This document shows positions 26,934 through 36,153 of a stretch of 64,000 nucleotides of DNA, one piece after another. Origin of the DNA: an uncultured Cycloclasticus sp. (GTDB lineage: Bacteria > Pseudomonadota > Gammaproteobacteria > Methylococcales > Cycloclasticaceae); NCBI GenBank assembly GCA_913060865.1, contig CAJXTU010000002.1, positions 1-64,000 of the forward strand, written 5' to 3'. Position 1 is the stretch's first letter; each line of letters starts with the position of its first letter. Made by a program: the position numbers and the translations under genes. Under the pieces are notes generated by a model. That model had not been told where the DNA came from. It was given only the letters and a program-made list of their open reading frames with translations, and made no database searches.

Positions 26934-28370
26934 ATGAAAAATATTATAGAAAACCTTGGCGCTTTATTAGGCGCTGATAACGTCATTAGCCTGTCAAACA
27001 AACCAGCAGAATATCAATTTCTACCAGACCGTATTAACAACGCCGATCGTGAAGTTATTGCAGTCGTTACACCCAGTAATCTTGATGAGCTGCAAAAGCT
27101 ACTCGTGTCCTCAACCGACAAAAGCTATTCACTTTTCAACTTATTAAGCCCTGGAGAAATTAACACGGCTCCAATTCCTGAAAAGGGTCCCATTGTTGTA
27201 ATTGATCTTAAAAAATTAAACAGCATTATTGAAGTAAACACCAAAGCGGCTTACGCACTTATTGAGCCTGGCGTGAGCTATGCTCAACTAAACCAATACC
27301 TAGAAACAAACAACATTCCCTTTATCGTTGATTTCGACAAAAACTCAACCCAGTCAGTTTCAGGCGGCATCAGTAATAGAAGTTATGGCTATACACCGTA
27401 TGGCGACCACCTCATGATGCAGTGTGGAATGGAAGTCATGCTTGCTAGCGGTCGCTTAATACGCACCGGTATGGGTGCGATGCCAGATAGTGAATCATGG
27501 CAGTTATTTAAATATGGTTTTGGTCCTTATGTTGATGGTACCTTTACTCAATCTAGCTTAGGTATTATTACTAAAGTAGGCATTTGGCTTATGCCCAAAG
27601 CTCCAGCTTATAAACCGTTTGCACTTCAACTACCCAATGAAGCAGCAATGAATCAAGCTGTTGAAATTATGCGTGGCATGAAAATCAATATGCTCGTTCC
27701 TAATACCGTTACTGTTGCCTCTGCACAATCAGATGCGCTGCAATTTTCTAATGATAAACTAGAAAAAGTTGGCAATAATGATGAAGCCGCTAAAAAGCAC
27801 CAGTTAGGTACCTGGAATATGTATGGCGCTTTATATAACATGCCCGCTAATGTTGATTTCTTATGGCAAGCCATTAACAGCGCATTCGGCCAAATTGAAG
27901 GGGTTAAATTTTTAACTCAAGAAGCCACTGCGAGTAATCCTGTCTGGGCTCAGCGTGAAATGAAAATGGATGGAAAGTTTAACGCTATTAATCCACACCT
28001 AGCCGGCTATTCATCCATTAATGTGCACTTTGCCAGCCCAATAGACGGTGAAGATGCCGTCAAGATGGATGAGCTACTGCAAAAAGTCAGTAACCCAGCT
28101 GAGCTAAACATCATTAGCCAATTTGCTCTTACTTGGCGCACCATGATGAATCAACTACAAATTCTATATCCTACGGGTAATGCTGAAAAGCTAACCCAAG
28201 CTCGTCAACTCGCGAAACAGCTTATCGACGATTTTTCAGCCCAGGGTTACCCTACCTGCCTAGTCGACGCGGATATGCAAGAAGCCGTTGATGCCGTCAG
28301 CCTAGACGGACTAAAAACGCTAAAAAAACGTGTTAAGAAAGCACTCGACCCGCAGTCTGTCTTTGGTTAA
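26934..28370 (+). CDS. Degenerate PchF-like flavoprotein paralogue
   Basis: 478 residues, clearly homologous to the PchF at 23203-24771. Shared blocks include GYTPYGDHLMMQCGMEV, FTQSSLGIITKVGIWLMP and LGTWNMYGALY. The catalytic features are lost. The FAD loop STGKNFAYGG has become LLSPGEINTAP with no Tyr92 equivalent, and the EYRTHL pair reads YPTCLV. The protein is 44 residues shorter. The frame is open, with a good position 11 bases after the D subunit, so it is a maintained gene. It may be a non-catalytic partner subunit of an unequal heterodimer, or have a new substrate. Confidence 0.85.
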   Translation: MKNIIENLGALLGADNVISLSNKPAEYQFLPDRINNADREVIAVVTPSNLDELQKLLVSSTDKSYSLFNLLSPGEINTAPIPEKGPIVVIDLKKLNSIIEVNTKAAYALIEPGVSYAQLNQYLETNNIPFIVDFDKNSTQSVSGGISNRSYGYTPYGDHLMMQCGMEVMLASGRLIRTGMGAMPDSESWQLFKYGFGPYVDGTFTQSSLGIITKVGIWLMPKAPAYKPFALQLPNEAAMNQAVEIMRGMKINMLVPNTVTVASAQSDALQFSNDKLEKVGNNDEAAKKHQLGTWNMYGALYNMPANVDFLWQAINSAFGQIEGVKFLTQEATASNPVWAQREMKMDGKFNAINPHLAGYSSINVHFASPIDGEDAVKMDELLQKVSNPAELNIISQFALTWRTMMNQLQILYPTGNAEKLTQARQLAKQLIDDFSAQGYPTCLVDADMQEAVDAVSLDGLKTLKKRVKKALDPQSVFG

Positions 28371-28390
28371 TAGCTTATAGCAAAGGTCAT

Positions 28391-28434
28391 CGCTGAATAA
28401 TTTGGTAAAACTCCTTTCACTTGATTATTCAGCG
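28391..28434 (+). repeat. Long inverted repeat before the aldehyde dehydrogenase genes
   Basis: CGCTGAATAAT (28391-28401) and ATTATTCAGCG (28424-28434) form a perfect 11-bp inverted repeat with a 22-base loop, between the PchF paralogue and the first aldehyde dehydrogenase. No T tract follows. It may be an mRNA processing or stability hairpin, or a regulator site. Confidence 0.5.
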
Positions 28435-28508
28435 TACTTCCACCCCCTAGCAAGCAATTTTTTTATGTTAATAACCCTCTTTCAACCCTTAAATATTAGG
28501 TATTTCTT

Positions 28509-29954
28509 ATGATTAAAACCTACGACCTTTGGATCAATGGCACGCAAACAAAACCCAGCAGTGGAAAATACTTTGATGTGCTTAACCCCTTAGATGACAG
28601 CCTTTTTTGTAAAGCTGCTGAATCTAATGAAGCAGATATCAATAAAGCCGTTGATGCGGCACATGCTTGCTTTAAAAGCTACCGCAAGTGTTTAGCAAAA
28701 GACCGTGAAGCCATGCTTATGAAAGCAGCCGACTTACTCGAAAGAGATCGTGACGAGTTTCTAGAGTTACTCATCGATGAAGTCGGCTCACCCATGAACA
28801 AAGCACAGTTCGAAGTCAGTCAAACGATTGGCCAGCTACGTGCAGCGGCGGGTACCGCTCGTCGCATTACTGGGCAAACCATGCCGTCAGACACCCCTGG
28901 GCGTTTAAGCATGAGCGTGCGTAAACCATTAGGTGTTGTCGCTGCTATTACACCGTTTAACGTACCCTTATTAAAAGCGGCAAAATTAGTCGCCTCACCT
29001 TTAGCAACCGGCAATACTGTTGTTTTGCTAACATCAGAAGAGGCACCTGCTGTCTCCTTCCGTTTCGCTAAACTGATGGAAGAAGCAGGCTTTCCAGCCG
29101 GTAGTTTAAATGTAGTGTCTGGCTTTGGTGTTGATGTCGGTGATTTCCTTACCGGCCACTCGCTAGTGAAAGCAGTTATGTTCACAGGCTCCAGTGTTGT
29201 TGGTAAACACATTAGCGAAATTTGTGGCCGAAATATGAAACCTTGCGTGCTTGAGCTCGGTGGCAAAAGCCCTTATATCGTGTTGGCTGATGCGGACCTT
29301 GGCCTCGCTGTACAAAACGCCATTATGGGGATGTTTTTCTATCAAGGACAAGCCTGTATTGCGTCCAGCCGTATTATTGTTGAAGCGCCTATCTACGATC
29401 AATTTATTGAAATGTATAGCGCCGCAGCAAAACAATTATCAATGGGAGACCTACATGATATGTCGACTATTTTAGGCCCTATCATTTCACCCCGCCAACG
29501 TAACCGAGTGCGCTCGCATATTGAAGATGCTGTCGCAAAAGGTGCAACGCTCGTTACCGGTGGTGAATGGGAAGGCAATCGTTGTCAGCCGACCATTCTA
29601 ACTAACGTCACCGACGAAATGACCGTCTGTCGTCAAGAAACATTTGGGCCAGTTACCTCTATTTATTCTGTAGAGAGCGCCGAGGAAGCGCTAGAGCTCG
29701 CAAATGATACACATTACGGACTGAGTGGTGCTATTCACACCAACGACCTCAACAAAGCGTTAACGCTCGCTCACGAGGTTGAAACCGGCATGATACATAT
29801 CAATGCACCAAGTGTTTACGATGAGCCTCACGTACCTTTTGGTGGTATTGGCGATAGTGGCTTCGGGCGTGAAGGCGTTGATATAGATATTGACGCATTA
29901 ACACAGTGGAAATGGATCACGATTCAATTACCCGGCTACGATCAAGCACACTAG
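28509..29954 (+). CDS. NAD(P)-dependent aldehyde dehydrogenase 1
   Basis: 481 residues, the usual length of the class. Catalytic Cys283 is in GQACIASSR and general base Glu249 in LELGGKSP. Asn151 (ITPFN) and FTGSSVVGKHI complete the cofactor and active site. It is related to benzaldehyde, vanillin and salicylaldehyde dehydrogenases. In the operon it would oxidise 4-hydroxybenzaldehyde from the methylhydroxylase to 4-hydroxybenzoate. A second, very similar gene follows 54 bases later. Confidence 0.93.
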   Translation: MIKTYDLWINGTQTKPSSGKYFDVLNPLDDSLFCKAAESNEADINKAVDAAHACFKSYRKCLAKDREAMLMKAADLLERDRDEFLELLIDEVGSPMNKAQFEVSQTIGQLRAAAGTARRITGQTMPSDTPGRLSMSVRKPLGVVAAITPFNVPLLKAAKLVASPLATGNTVVLLTSEEAPAVSFRFAKLMEEAGFPAGSLNVVSGFGVDVGDFLTGHSLVKAVMFTGSSVVGKHISEICGRNMKPCVLELGGKSPYIVLADADLGLAVQNAIMGMFFYQGQACIASSRIIVEAPIYDQFIEMYSAAAKQLSMGDLHDMSTILGPIISPRQRNRVRSHIEDAVAKGATLVTGGEWEGNRCQPTILTNVTDEMTVCRQETFGPVTSIYSVESAEEALELANDTHYGLSGAIHTNDLNKALTLAHEVETGMIHINAPSVYDEPHVPFGGIGDSGFGREGVDIDIDALTQWKWITIQLPGYDQAH

Positions 29955-30008
29955 CTCGCAACCTTACTCATATTACGTATTAACTTAAAAAACAATCAAA
30001 GGACACAC

Positions 30009-31454
30009 ATGACAACTAAACATGAATTATGGATAAATGGTGAACACACTCAACCAGACAGCGGGAAATATTTTAATGTTTTAAACCCACTCGATGATTC
30101 CGTATACTGCCAAGCGGCCGAATCAAATGATGCCGACATCAACAAAGCCGTTGAAGCCGCACATAATTGCTTTAAAACCTACAGTAAAACATTAGCAAAA
30201 GATATCGAGGCAATGCTATGTAAAGCCGCTGACTTAATGGAAAGAGATCGCGCCGAATTTGCTGATATTCTGATTGATGAAATCGGCTCTCCGATGAATA
30301 AGGCAAACTTTGAAATCCAATATGCTATTACTCATTTACGTGCTGCTGCAGGCGTAGCACGCCGAGTAACGGGGCAAACTATGCCATCGGACACACCGGG
30401 CCGTATTAGCATGAGTGTACGTAAACCCTTAGGCGTCGTCGCTGCGATCACACCGTTTAACGTGCCATTAATTAAAGCGGCAAAATTAGTCGCCTCACCC
30501 TTAGCAACTGGCAACACTGTTGTACTTCTTCCATCAGAAGAAGCACCAACACTGTCTTTCCGCTTTGCTCAACTATTACATGAGGCCGGTTTCCCTGCTG
30601 GTTCTGTCAATGTTGTATCAGGTTTTGGTGTTGATGTTGGCGATACATTAAATAGCCACCCATTAGTTAAAACCGTTATGTTCACTGGCTCTAGCCGTGT
30701 TGGTAAACACATTGGTGAAATTTGCGGCAAACAAATGAAACATGCCGTTTTAGAGTTGGGCGGCAAAAGCCCTCTAGTTATTTTAAAAGATGCAGACCTA
30801 GAGCTGGCAGTCAAAACGGCTGTTTTTGGCATGTTCCTATACCAAGGACAAGCCTGTATGGCATCAAGCCGTATCATCGTTGAAGAAGGTATCTATGATC
30901 AATTCATAGCGGCTTATAAGGCTGCCGCTGGCCAACTATCAATGGGCGATTTACGTGAGATGTCTACCATTCTTGGCCCTATTATTTCTCAACGTCAACG
31001 TGACCGTGTCCGCAGGCATATCGAGAATGCGGTAAGCAATGGTGCAACCATTGAAACTGGTGGTAACTGGCATGCTCATGTATGTGAACCGACTATTCTT
31101 ACCGGCATCACAAAAGAGATGGATGTGTGCTACGAAGAAACCTTTGGCCCAGTCACCTCTGTCTACTCAGTTAAAGATTATGACGCGGCACTTGAAATGG
31201 CGAACGACACGCCTTACGGCTTAAGCTCAGCCATTATCACTAACGACTTAAACAAAGCCTTAGATTTTGCAGAAAACATTGATGCAGGGATGGTTCATAT
31301 CAATGCCCCTACTTTATATGATGAGCCACATGTTCCTTTTGGTGGCACAGGTGATAGTGGTTTTGGACGAGAAGGTATCGAAGTAGATGTCGATGCGTTA
31401 ACTGAATGGAAGTGGATTACCATTCAACTGCCTAACGCAGACGCTGGGCACTAA
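30009..31454 (+). CDS. NAD(P)-dependent aldehyde dehydrogenase 2
   Basis: 481 residues, colinear without gaps with copy 1 and identical in most blocks (SDTPGRISMSVRKPLGVVAA, GQACMASSRIIVEE), so a tandem duplicate. Cys283 and Glu249 are kept, so it should be active. Differences cluster between residues 50-120 and 255-275, which could alter the substrate pocket or subunit contacts. It may serve a different aldehyde, for example one from the hydroxylase-like proteins of the island. It ends the operon: a terminator follows 22 bases after the stop. Confidence 0.93.
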   Translation: MTTKHELWINGEHTQPDSGKYFNVLNPLDDSVYCQAAESNDADINKAVEAAHNCFKTYSKTLAKDIEAMLCKAADLMERDRAEFADILIDEIGSPMNKANFEIQYAITHLRAAAGVARRVTGQTMPSDTPGRISMSVRKPLGVVAAITPFNVPLIKAAKLVASPLATGNTVVLLPSEEAPTLSFRFAQLLHEAGFPAGSVNVVSGFGVDVGDTLNSHPLVKTVMFTGSSRVGKHIGEICGKQMKHAVLELGGKSPLVILKDADLELAVKTAVFGMFLYQGQACMASSRIIVEEGIYDQFIAAYKAAAGQLSMGDLREMSTILGPIISQRQRDRVRRHIENAVSNGATIETGGNWHAHVCEPTILTGITKEMDVCYEETFGPVTSVYSVKDYDAALEMANDTPYGLSSAIITNDLNKALDFAENIDAGMVHINAPTLYDEPHVPFGGTGDSGFGREGIEVDVDALTEWKWITIQLPNADAGH

Positions 31455-31475
31455 GCTCTTAAGCTTTATCGAAAC

Positions 31476-31503
31476 AAAAAAGCAGCCTACGGGCTGCTTT
31501 TTT
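31476..31503 (+). terminator. Rho-independent terminator of the p-cresol operon
   Basis: A-run plus GCAGCC (31482-31487), loop TACG, GGCTGC (31492-31497) and six T. It closes the operon starting with the ubiX-like gene. Confidence 0.93.
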
Positions 31504-31553
31504 TATGTCATCGGTTTACTATTAAGCCTCATGCTTATTAAAAGGACAACACA

Positions 31554-31904
31554 ATGATCAAATCTGCCAGTGACTTTATTGCTGAAGCCCAACAACTATG
31601 TAATTGCATTGATGTCGTTACGGCTAAAAAGCTAGCTGACCAAACAGACAGCGTCATTATTTTAGATGTCCGTGAGCCACATGAGGCCGCTGAGGCAAAG
31701 CTTGAACGTTCCATCAATATTCCTCGCGGTTTATTAGAAATGAAAGTTCAAAACCATTGTACCGAACCTACAACCTTGATTTTAACGCATTGCGCGGCAG
31801 GCGGACGAGCCTCATTAGCAGCCGCAAGATTACATGAAATGGGCTATTCCAATGTACATGCCGTTACAGCAAAATTTGCAGATATAAAAAAGATTTTTGA
31901 CTAA
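31554..31904 (+). CDS. Rhodanese-like domain protein
   Basis: 116 residues, one rhodanese domain. LDVREPHE is the CH2A-type block and Cys80 in HCAAGGRAS is the expected persulfide-carrying residue. The loop is of the single-domain sulfurtransferase type. AAAGGA lies upstream of the ATG. It lies beyond the operon terminator and has no clear functional tie to it; its sulfur partner is unknown. Confidence 0.88.
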   Translation: MIKSASDFIAEAQQLCNCIDVVTAKKLADQTDSVIILDVREPHEAAEAKLERSINIPRGLLEMKVQNHCTEPTTLILTHCAAGGRASLAAARLHEMGYSNVHAVTAKFADIKKIFD

Positions 31905-32060
31905 TTGCTGATAATAAATAGATTACCAACTTATAAACACTAAATATTTAGTTATCTAACTGATGCCTTTAGAAGAGAACATACTCTCCTATCAGCCTGA
32001 ACATCAGGAAAGAATATATGGGTAGAATTACATCAATAATCACAGATTAAAAACAACACC

Positions 32061-33740
32061 TTACTTTTTCGCTTTTTTTATTTGCTCATAATAATTATGA
32101 GCATAATTAGCTAAAATATTTTTCCTTTCTTTTTCGTCTACCTTTAAAGAAACTAAGCCCATTCTGGCTAATTCAATACTCGCTTCTATTGTGTCTGACA
32201 CCGCGGCAGACGCGCCAAGCTTTAATAGCTGACTACATTCTGAAGAATTACCGCCTCGAACATAAATAGCTAAATCTTGGTTAGACTCCCGTAAAGAAGA
32301 AACAATTAGTTTTGATGTTTCAAGGTCATTGACCGTTACTATCACTATATGCGAACCTCCAACGCCCACTGAATCAAGTAACCCTTTATTACAAACATCC
32401 CCGTAATACACCGGTAAGTTATTGGCTTGCGATTTTTTTACAACGTCAGGGTCCATATCAATGGCAACAAAGGGCCTTCCTGCCAGTTTTAGTATATCCC
32501 CTACTCTATGCCCAACGCGGCCAAAACCAGCCAATATTATTGGTTGTAATGTTGGCACTGCAATAGAACCTGTTGGCGAGAGCCGTTCTTTAATCAACAT
32601 TTTCTTTGCCCAATCAGCCAGTACCGGGGTGATAAGCAAGCTCAGCAAAATAACCAGTAACAGTTGCTGGTGAATGGCTGGTTCTAAAATTCCTGAATCT
32701 AATGATAAGGAAAACAGCACCAGTGCAAATTCGCCGCTTTGAGCCAAAATTAATGAAACCGCTAAACTTTTTTTCCTGCCTAAACCGAACAAATAGGTTA
32801 ACGGGAATAAAATCAGTATTTTGATGCCAACAAGCAAAACAACTAACCCAACTGAAAATAATGGTTTTTCAATGAGCAAACTTAGGTTTAATGACATGCC
32901 CATTGACATAAAGAACAAGCCTAACAGCAATCCTCTGAACGGTTTTATCTCAGAAATTACTTGGTGTTTATAGGACGAATCAGACATCAACATCCCCGCT
33001 ATAAAAGCTCCCATCGCCATTGAAAGGCCAATGCTCTCGGCAATCAACGACACGCCAAGCACCATTAAAATAGCTGAGGCAGTGAAAACTTCTGGGATTT
33101 TGGTCAGCGCTATTCGATGAAGAATAGGGTGTAAGAAATAACGCCCAAATAGAATAACCACCACTAGAATTAATAATGACTCCGCCAGCGCCAAACCAAT
33201 GTCATCACCAAGACTAAACTCTGGCAAACCTAAAAGTGTTACAAAAGCCAATAAAGGCACTACAGCCAAGTCTTGTAGAAGAAGAATTGAGAACGATGTT
33301 CTACCGTACGTAGACTTCAACAAATGTTGTTCACTCAGTAGCTGTAAAACGAACGCTGTAGAGGACAGCGCTAACGCTGGCCCAATAATAGCCGCCGCTT
33401 TAAACGGTATCTCAAATACGTAATAACTAATTGCTACTAGGGCTAAGCCTGTTATCACCACTTGAAGCGTACCTAAACCAAAGACCATCCGCCTCATCTG
33501 CCATAATCGCGACGGTTTAAGCTCGATCCCAATCACAAATAAAAGAAAGGCGATGCCTATTTCGGCAAAGTGGCTTATTTCAGTTAGGTTATTAACCAAG
33601 CCTAAACCTGATGGACCAACAACCAAGCCTGCAATCAAAAACCCCGGAACAGCGCCGAGTTTCAATGTCTGGCATACCGGCACCACCGCTACCGCAGCCA
33701 CTAGCAAGATAATTAGGTCTTCAAGATAGGCTGATGACAT
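32061..33740 (-). CDS. Kef-type cation:proton antiporter (CPA2) with TrkA-N domain
   Basis: 559 residues. The first 380 form a Na+/H+ exchanger-type membrane domain with about 12-13 helices (start LEDLIILLVAAVAVVPVCQ). The rest is a Rossmann TrkA-N/RCK domain with FGRVGHRVG near residue 407. Related proteins move K+ or Na+ against H+. The C-terminus is short compared with E. coli KefB (601), and no glutathione-related ancillary gene is nearby, so ligand control may differ. It follows nhaA by 13 bases. Confidence 0.9.
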   Translation of the reverse strand: MSSAYLEDLIILLVAAVAVVPVCQTLKLGAVPGFLIAGLVVGPSGLGLVNNLTEISHFAEIGIAFLLFVIGIELKPSRLWQMRRMVFGLGTLQVVITGLALVAISYYVFEIPFKAAAIIGPALALSSTAFVLQLLSEQHLLKSTYGRTSFSILLLQDLAVVPLLAFVTLLGLPEFSLGDDIGLALAESLLILVVVILFGRYFLHPILHRIALTKIPEVFTASAILMVLGVSLIAESIGLSMAMGAFIAGMLMSDSSYKHQVISEIKPFRGLLLGLFFMSMGMSLNLSLLIEKPLFSVGLVVLLVGIKILILFPLTYLFGLGRKKSLAVSLILAQSGEFALVLFSLSLDSGILEPAIHQQLLLVILLSLLITPVLADWAKKMLIKERLSPTGSIAVPTLQPIILAGFGRVGHRVGDILKLAGRPFVAIDMDPDVVKKSQANNLPVYYGDVCNKGLLDSVGVGGSHIVIVTVNDLETSKLIVSSLRESNQDLAIYVRGGNSSECSQLLKLGASAAVSDTIEASIELARMGLVSLKVDEKERKNILANYAHNYYEQIKKAKK

Positions 33741-33753
33741 ACCTACGCTCCTT

Positions 33754-34920
33754 CTATGTAGCCTGTTTTCGGCAACACTTTAAAATCAAGTACCCAACAA
33801 TACCAGATGCAAAAGAGCCCAGCAGAATGGCCAGTTTGTCGGTATATTGAAAGAGACTAGGGTCTTCAAATGCAAGAGATACGATAAATAAGCTCATCGT
33901 AAAGCCTATACCGGTAAGGATTGAGACCCCATATAATTGCATCCAATTGCTTTCGTCAGGAAGTGTTGCTAATTTCAGCTTTATGGCTAACCAACTAAAG
34001 CCAAACACACCCAGCTGTTTACCCAAAAACAAACCTAGCATAATGCCAACCGGAACTGCTCCAGACATTTGATCCAACGAAATATCCGTCACATTGACCC
34101 CAGCATTAACGAACGCAAATAAAGGCAATATAAGGAAAGCCACCCAAAAATGTAAGCCATGTTCAATTTCTTTCAAGGGCGAAAAAATACGATTATTTTC
34201 ATCCTTTCCAGTTATTGGAATGGTGAAAGCAAGTGCAACGCCTGCTAGTGTTGCATGAACCCCCGACTTAAGAACACTGACCCACAAAACGGCACCTACA
34301 ATAAAGTAAGCTGATTTTTTACTAACACCTAAAAGGTTTAAACAAATAAGAACAAGCAATGCTGCTGCCGCTACTGTTATTGATAGGGTAGACAAATCTG
34401 CTGTATAAAAAACGGCAATAATGATAATTGCACCCAAATCATCAATAATAGCTAACGCCATCAAAAACACCTTAAGCGAAACAGGAACGCGATTGCCTAA
34501 TAAAGATAAAATGCCTAATGCAAAAGCAATATCAGTTGCCGTTGGTATGGCCCAACCATCTATAGCGACAGGGTTATCTTTATTGAAAAAATAATAAATA
34601 ACGGCCGGAACAACCATTCCACCAAGCGCAGCAAAACCGGGTAACGCTATTTGCCTTATTGACGACAAATGCCCTTCTAATATTTCACGCTTCACCTCAA
34701 GCCCAATAAGCAAAAAGAATATAGCCATCAAACCATCACTCACCCAGTGTGAAAGTGACTTATCAAGCTCTAGTGGGCCGATACGAATTTCCACAGGTAT
34801 GTGTAAGAAATATTCATAAACGGGCGACATAAAGCTGTTACTAAATAAAAGTGCTAAAAAAGTTGCCAGAATTAATAAAATTCCACTCGCCGATTCTCTT
34901 TTTATAAACTCATCTAACAT
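33754..34920 (-). CDS. nhaA: Na+/H+ antiporter NhaA
   Basis: 388 residues, the same size as E. coli NhaA. Essential Asp130, Asp160 and Asp161 fall in TATDIAFALG and AIIDDLGAI with the spacing of E. coli Asp133, 163 and 164. Exchanges internal Na+ for two protons and keeps pH and sodium balance. It is followed by a second cation antiporter gene and preceded by nhaR, suggesting one salt-stress operon, as expected in a marine cell. Confidence 0.96.
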   Translation of the reverse strand: MLDEFIKRESASGILLILATFLALLFSNSFMSPVYEYFLHIPVEIRIGPLELDKSLSHWVSDGLMAIFFLLIGLEVKREILEGHLSSIRQIALPGFAALGGMVVPAVIYYFFNKDNPVAIDGWAIPTATDIAFALGILSLLGNRVPVSLKVFLMALAIIDDLGAIIIIAVFYTADLSTLSITVAAAALLVLICLNLLGVSKKSAYFIVGAVLWVSVLKSGVHATLAGVALAFTIPITGKDENNRIFSPLKEIEHGLHFWVAFLILPLFAFVNAGVNVTDISLDQMSGAVPVGIMLGLFLGKQLGVFGFSWLAIKLKLATLPDESNWMQLYGVSILTGIGFTMSLFIVSLAFEDPSLFQYTDKLAILLGSFASGIVGYLILKCCRKQAT

Positions 34921-34942
34921 GCTTAACTCTCCTATATAACAA

Positions 34943-35845
34943 TCATTTCGACAGAATATTATTAGCCGACTTTATAACCGCAGACGTAATAACATTTGAT
35001 ATGTGCCTTTCAACAGTAATTGCATAAAAGCTCTCTTTGATTTTATTAACTTCACCTATTGATTTAACTTTATATTGCTCTTCAACTTCTGCTTTAAGAA
35101 CCGTAGGTGCTATAAAAACACCGACACCCTCTTGACCAAACGATTTCATTAACGCGCTATCATCAAATTCAGCCACTATTTTGGGATAAATACGTGCCTC
35201 ACTGATCCATTGATCTAAATCGGCCCGCAGTTGGTTACCCATACTGGGCAGCAATATAGGCATACCATTCAAACATGATGGAAAAGATCCATTAAACCGA
35301 TCTATCAAGGATTTTGTAGCAAAAAAACTGACAGAACACTCGCCCAATTTATGGCTAAACCCACGCGTACTAACAGTAGACGGAATCGGGCGATCAGCGA
35401 TCACTAAATCTAAACGATGAACCGCCAACTCTGCCAACAGTGTATCTAACCCTGTTTCTTTGCAAATCATTCTAGTGGGTTCAGGCATTTGTAATGCGGG
35501 CAGCAATATACGTTGAGCAATCGCTTTAGGAACAACATCTGCAACACCTACACGAAATTGCAGGGCACGTGCTTCAGGCCCGCTTTTCAATGCTTGCTCA
35601 AGCTCACTGCCTAAAGAAAATATCTCATCCGCATAATCCAACACCAATCGACCTGTTTCGGTCATTTCAATATTTCGTCCAACTTTTACAAACAATTCAA
35701 CAGATAAGCTTTCTTCCAAAAGACTTAACTGCCCACTAATCGTTTGCGGTGTGATATTAAGCCGCTCACTGGCCCTCGCTATACTTCCTTCTTTAGCGAC
35801 AGTCCAAAAATACCTTAAGTGTTTGTAATTCATATCAACGACCAA
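34943..35845 (-). CDS. nhaR: LysR-family regulator NhaR
   Basis: 300 residues. The N-terminal helix-turn-helix (NYKHLRYFWTVAKEGSIARASERLNITPQTISGQ) closely resembles NhaR, which activates nhaA in response to sodium. The co-inducer domain follows. The reading frame starts at a TTG at 35845 with AGAGAG upstream. An ATG at 35833 is the alternative start. It is transcribed with nhaA and the Kef-type gene, so autoregulation of the whole block is likely. Confidence 0.93.
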   Translation of the reverse strand: MVVDMNYKHLRYFWTVAKEGSIARASERLNITPQTISGQLSLLEESLSVELFVKVGRNIEMTETGRLVLDYADEIFSLGSELEQALKSGPEARALQFRVGVADVVPKAIAQRILLPALQMPEPTRMICKETGLDTLLAELAVHRLDLVIADRPIPSTVSTRGFSHKLGECSVSFFATKSLIDRFNGSFPSCLNGMPILLPSMGNQLRADLDQWISEARIYPKIVAEFDDSALMKSFGQEGVGVFIAPTVLKAEVEEQYKVKSIGEVNKIKESFYAITVERHISNVITSAVIKSANNILSK

Positions 35846-36153
35846 ATTACTCTCTATTCTCGATGAGTATAGGCTATTAATCGAATTTTACTAACTATTT
35901 GATAGCTCTTCTATTACAAATGTTAAACGACGAATTGATCAGAATATTATAAAAGTAGTTCTAAAGGACCTTTAGTTTCCACTAACTAGGTGAATTTAAA
36001 CAGTCCTTAAAAAATCAGCTAAAACTTTCAAGTGGTTGCAACCCATTTACATTAACTACCAAAACCAAGGATCCGCACGAATTATTAAATGGCTAAGCAA
36101 CATATTTCATTAGAAGCGTTGAAACTAATGGCAGTTGTTTAATAGCGTCATTA
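35846..36153. other. Gap between nhaR and the CRISPR array
   Basis: AT-rich, no coding sequence or strong hairpin seen. It should hold the nhaR promoter (minus strand) at its left end and the leader-distal flank of the array at its right end. Confidence 0.5.
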
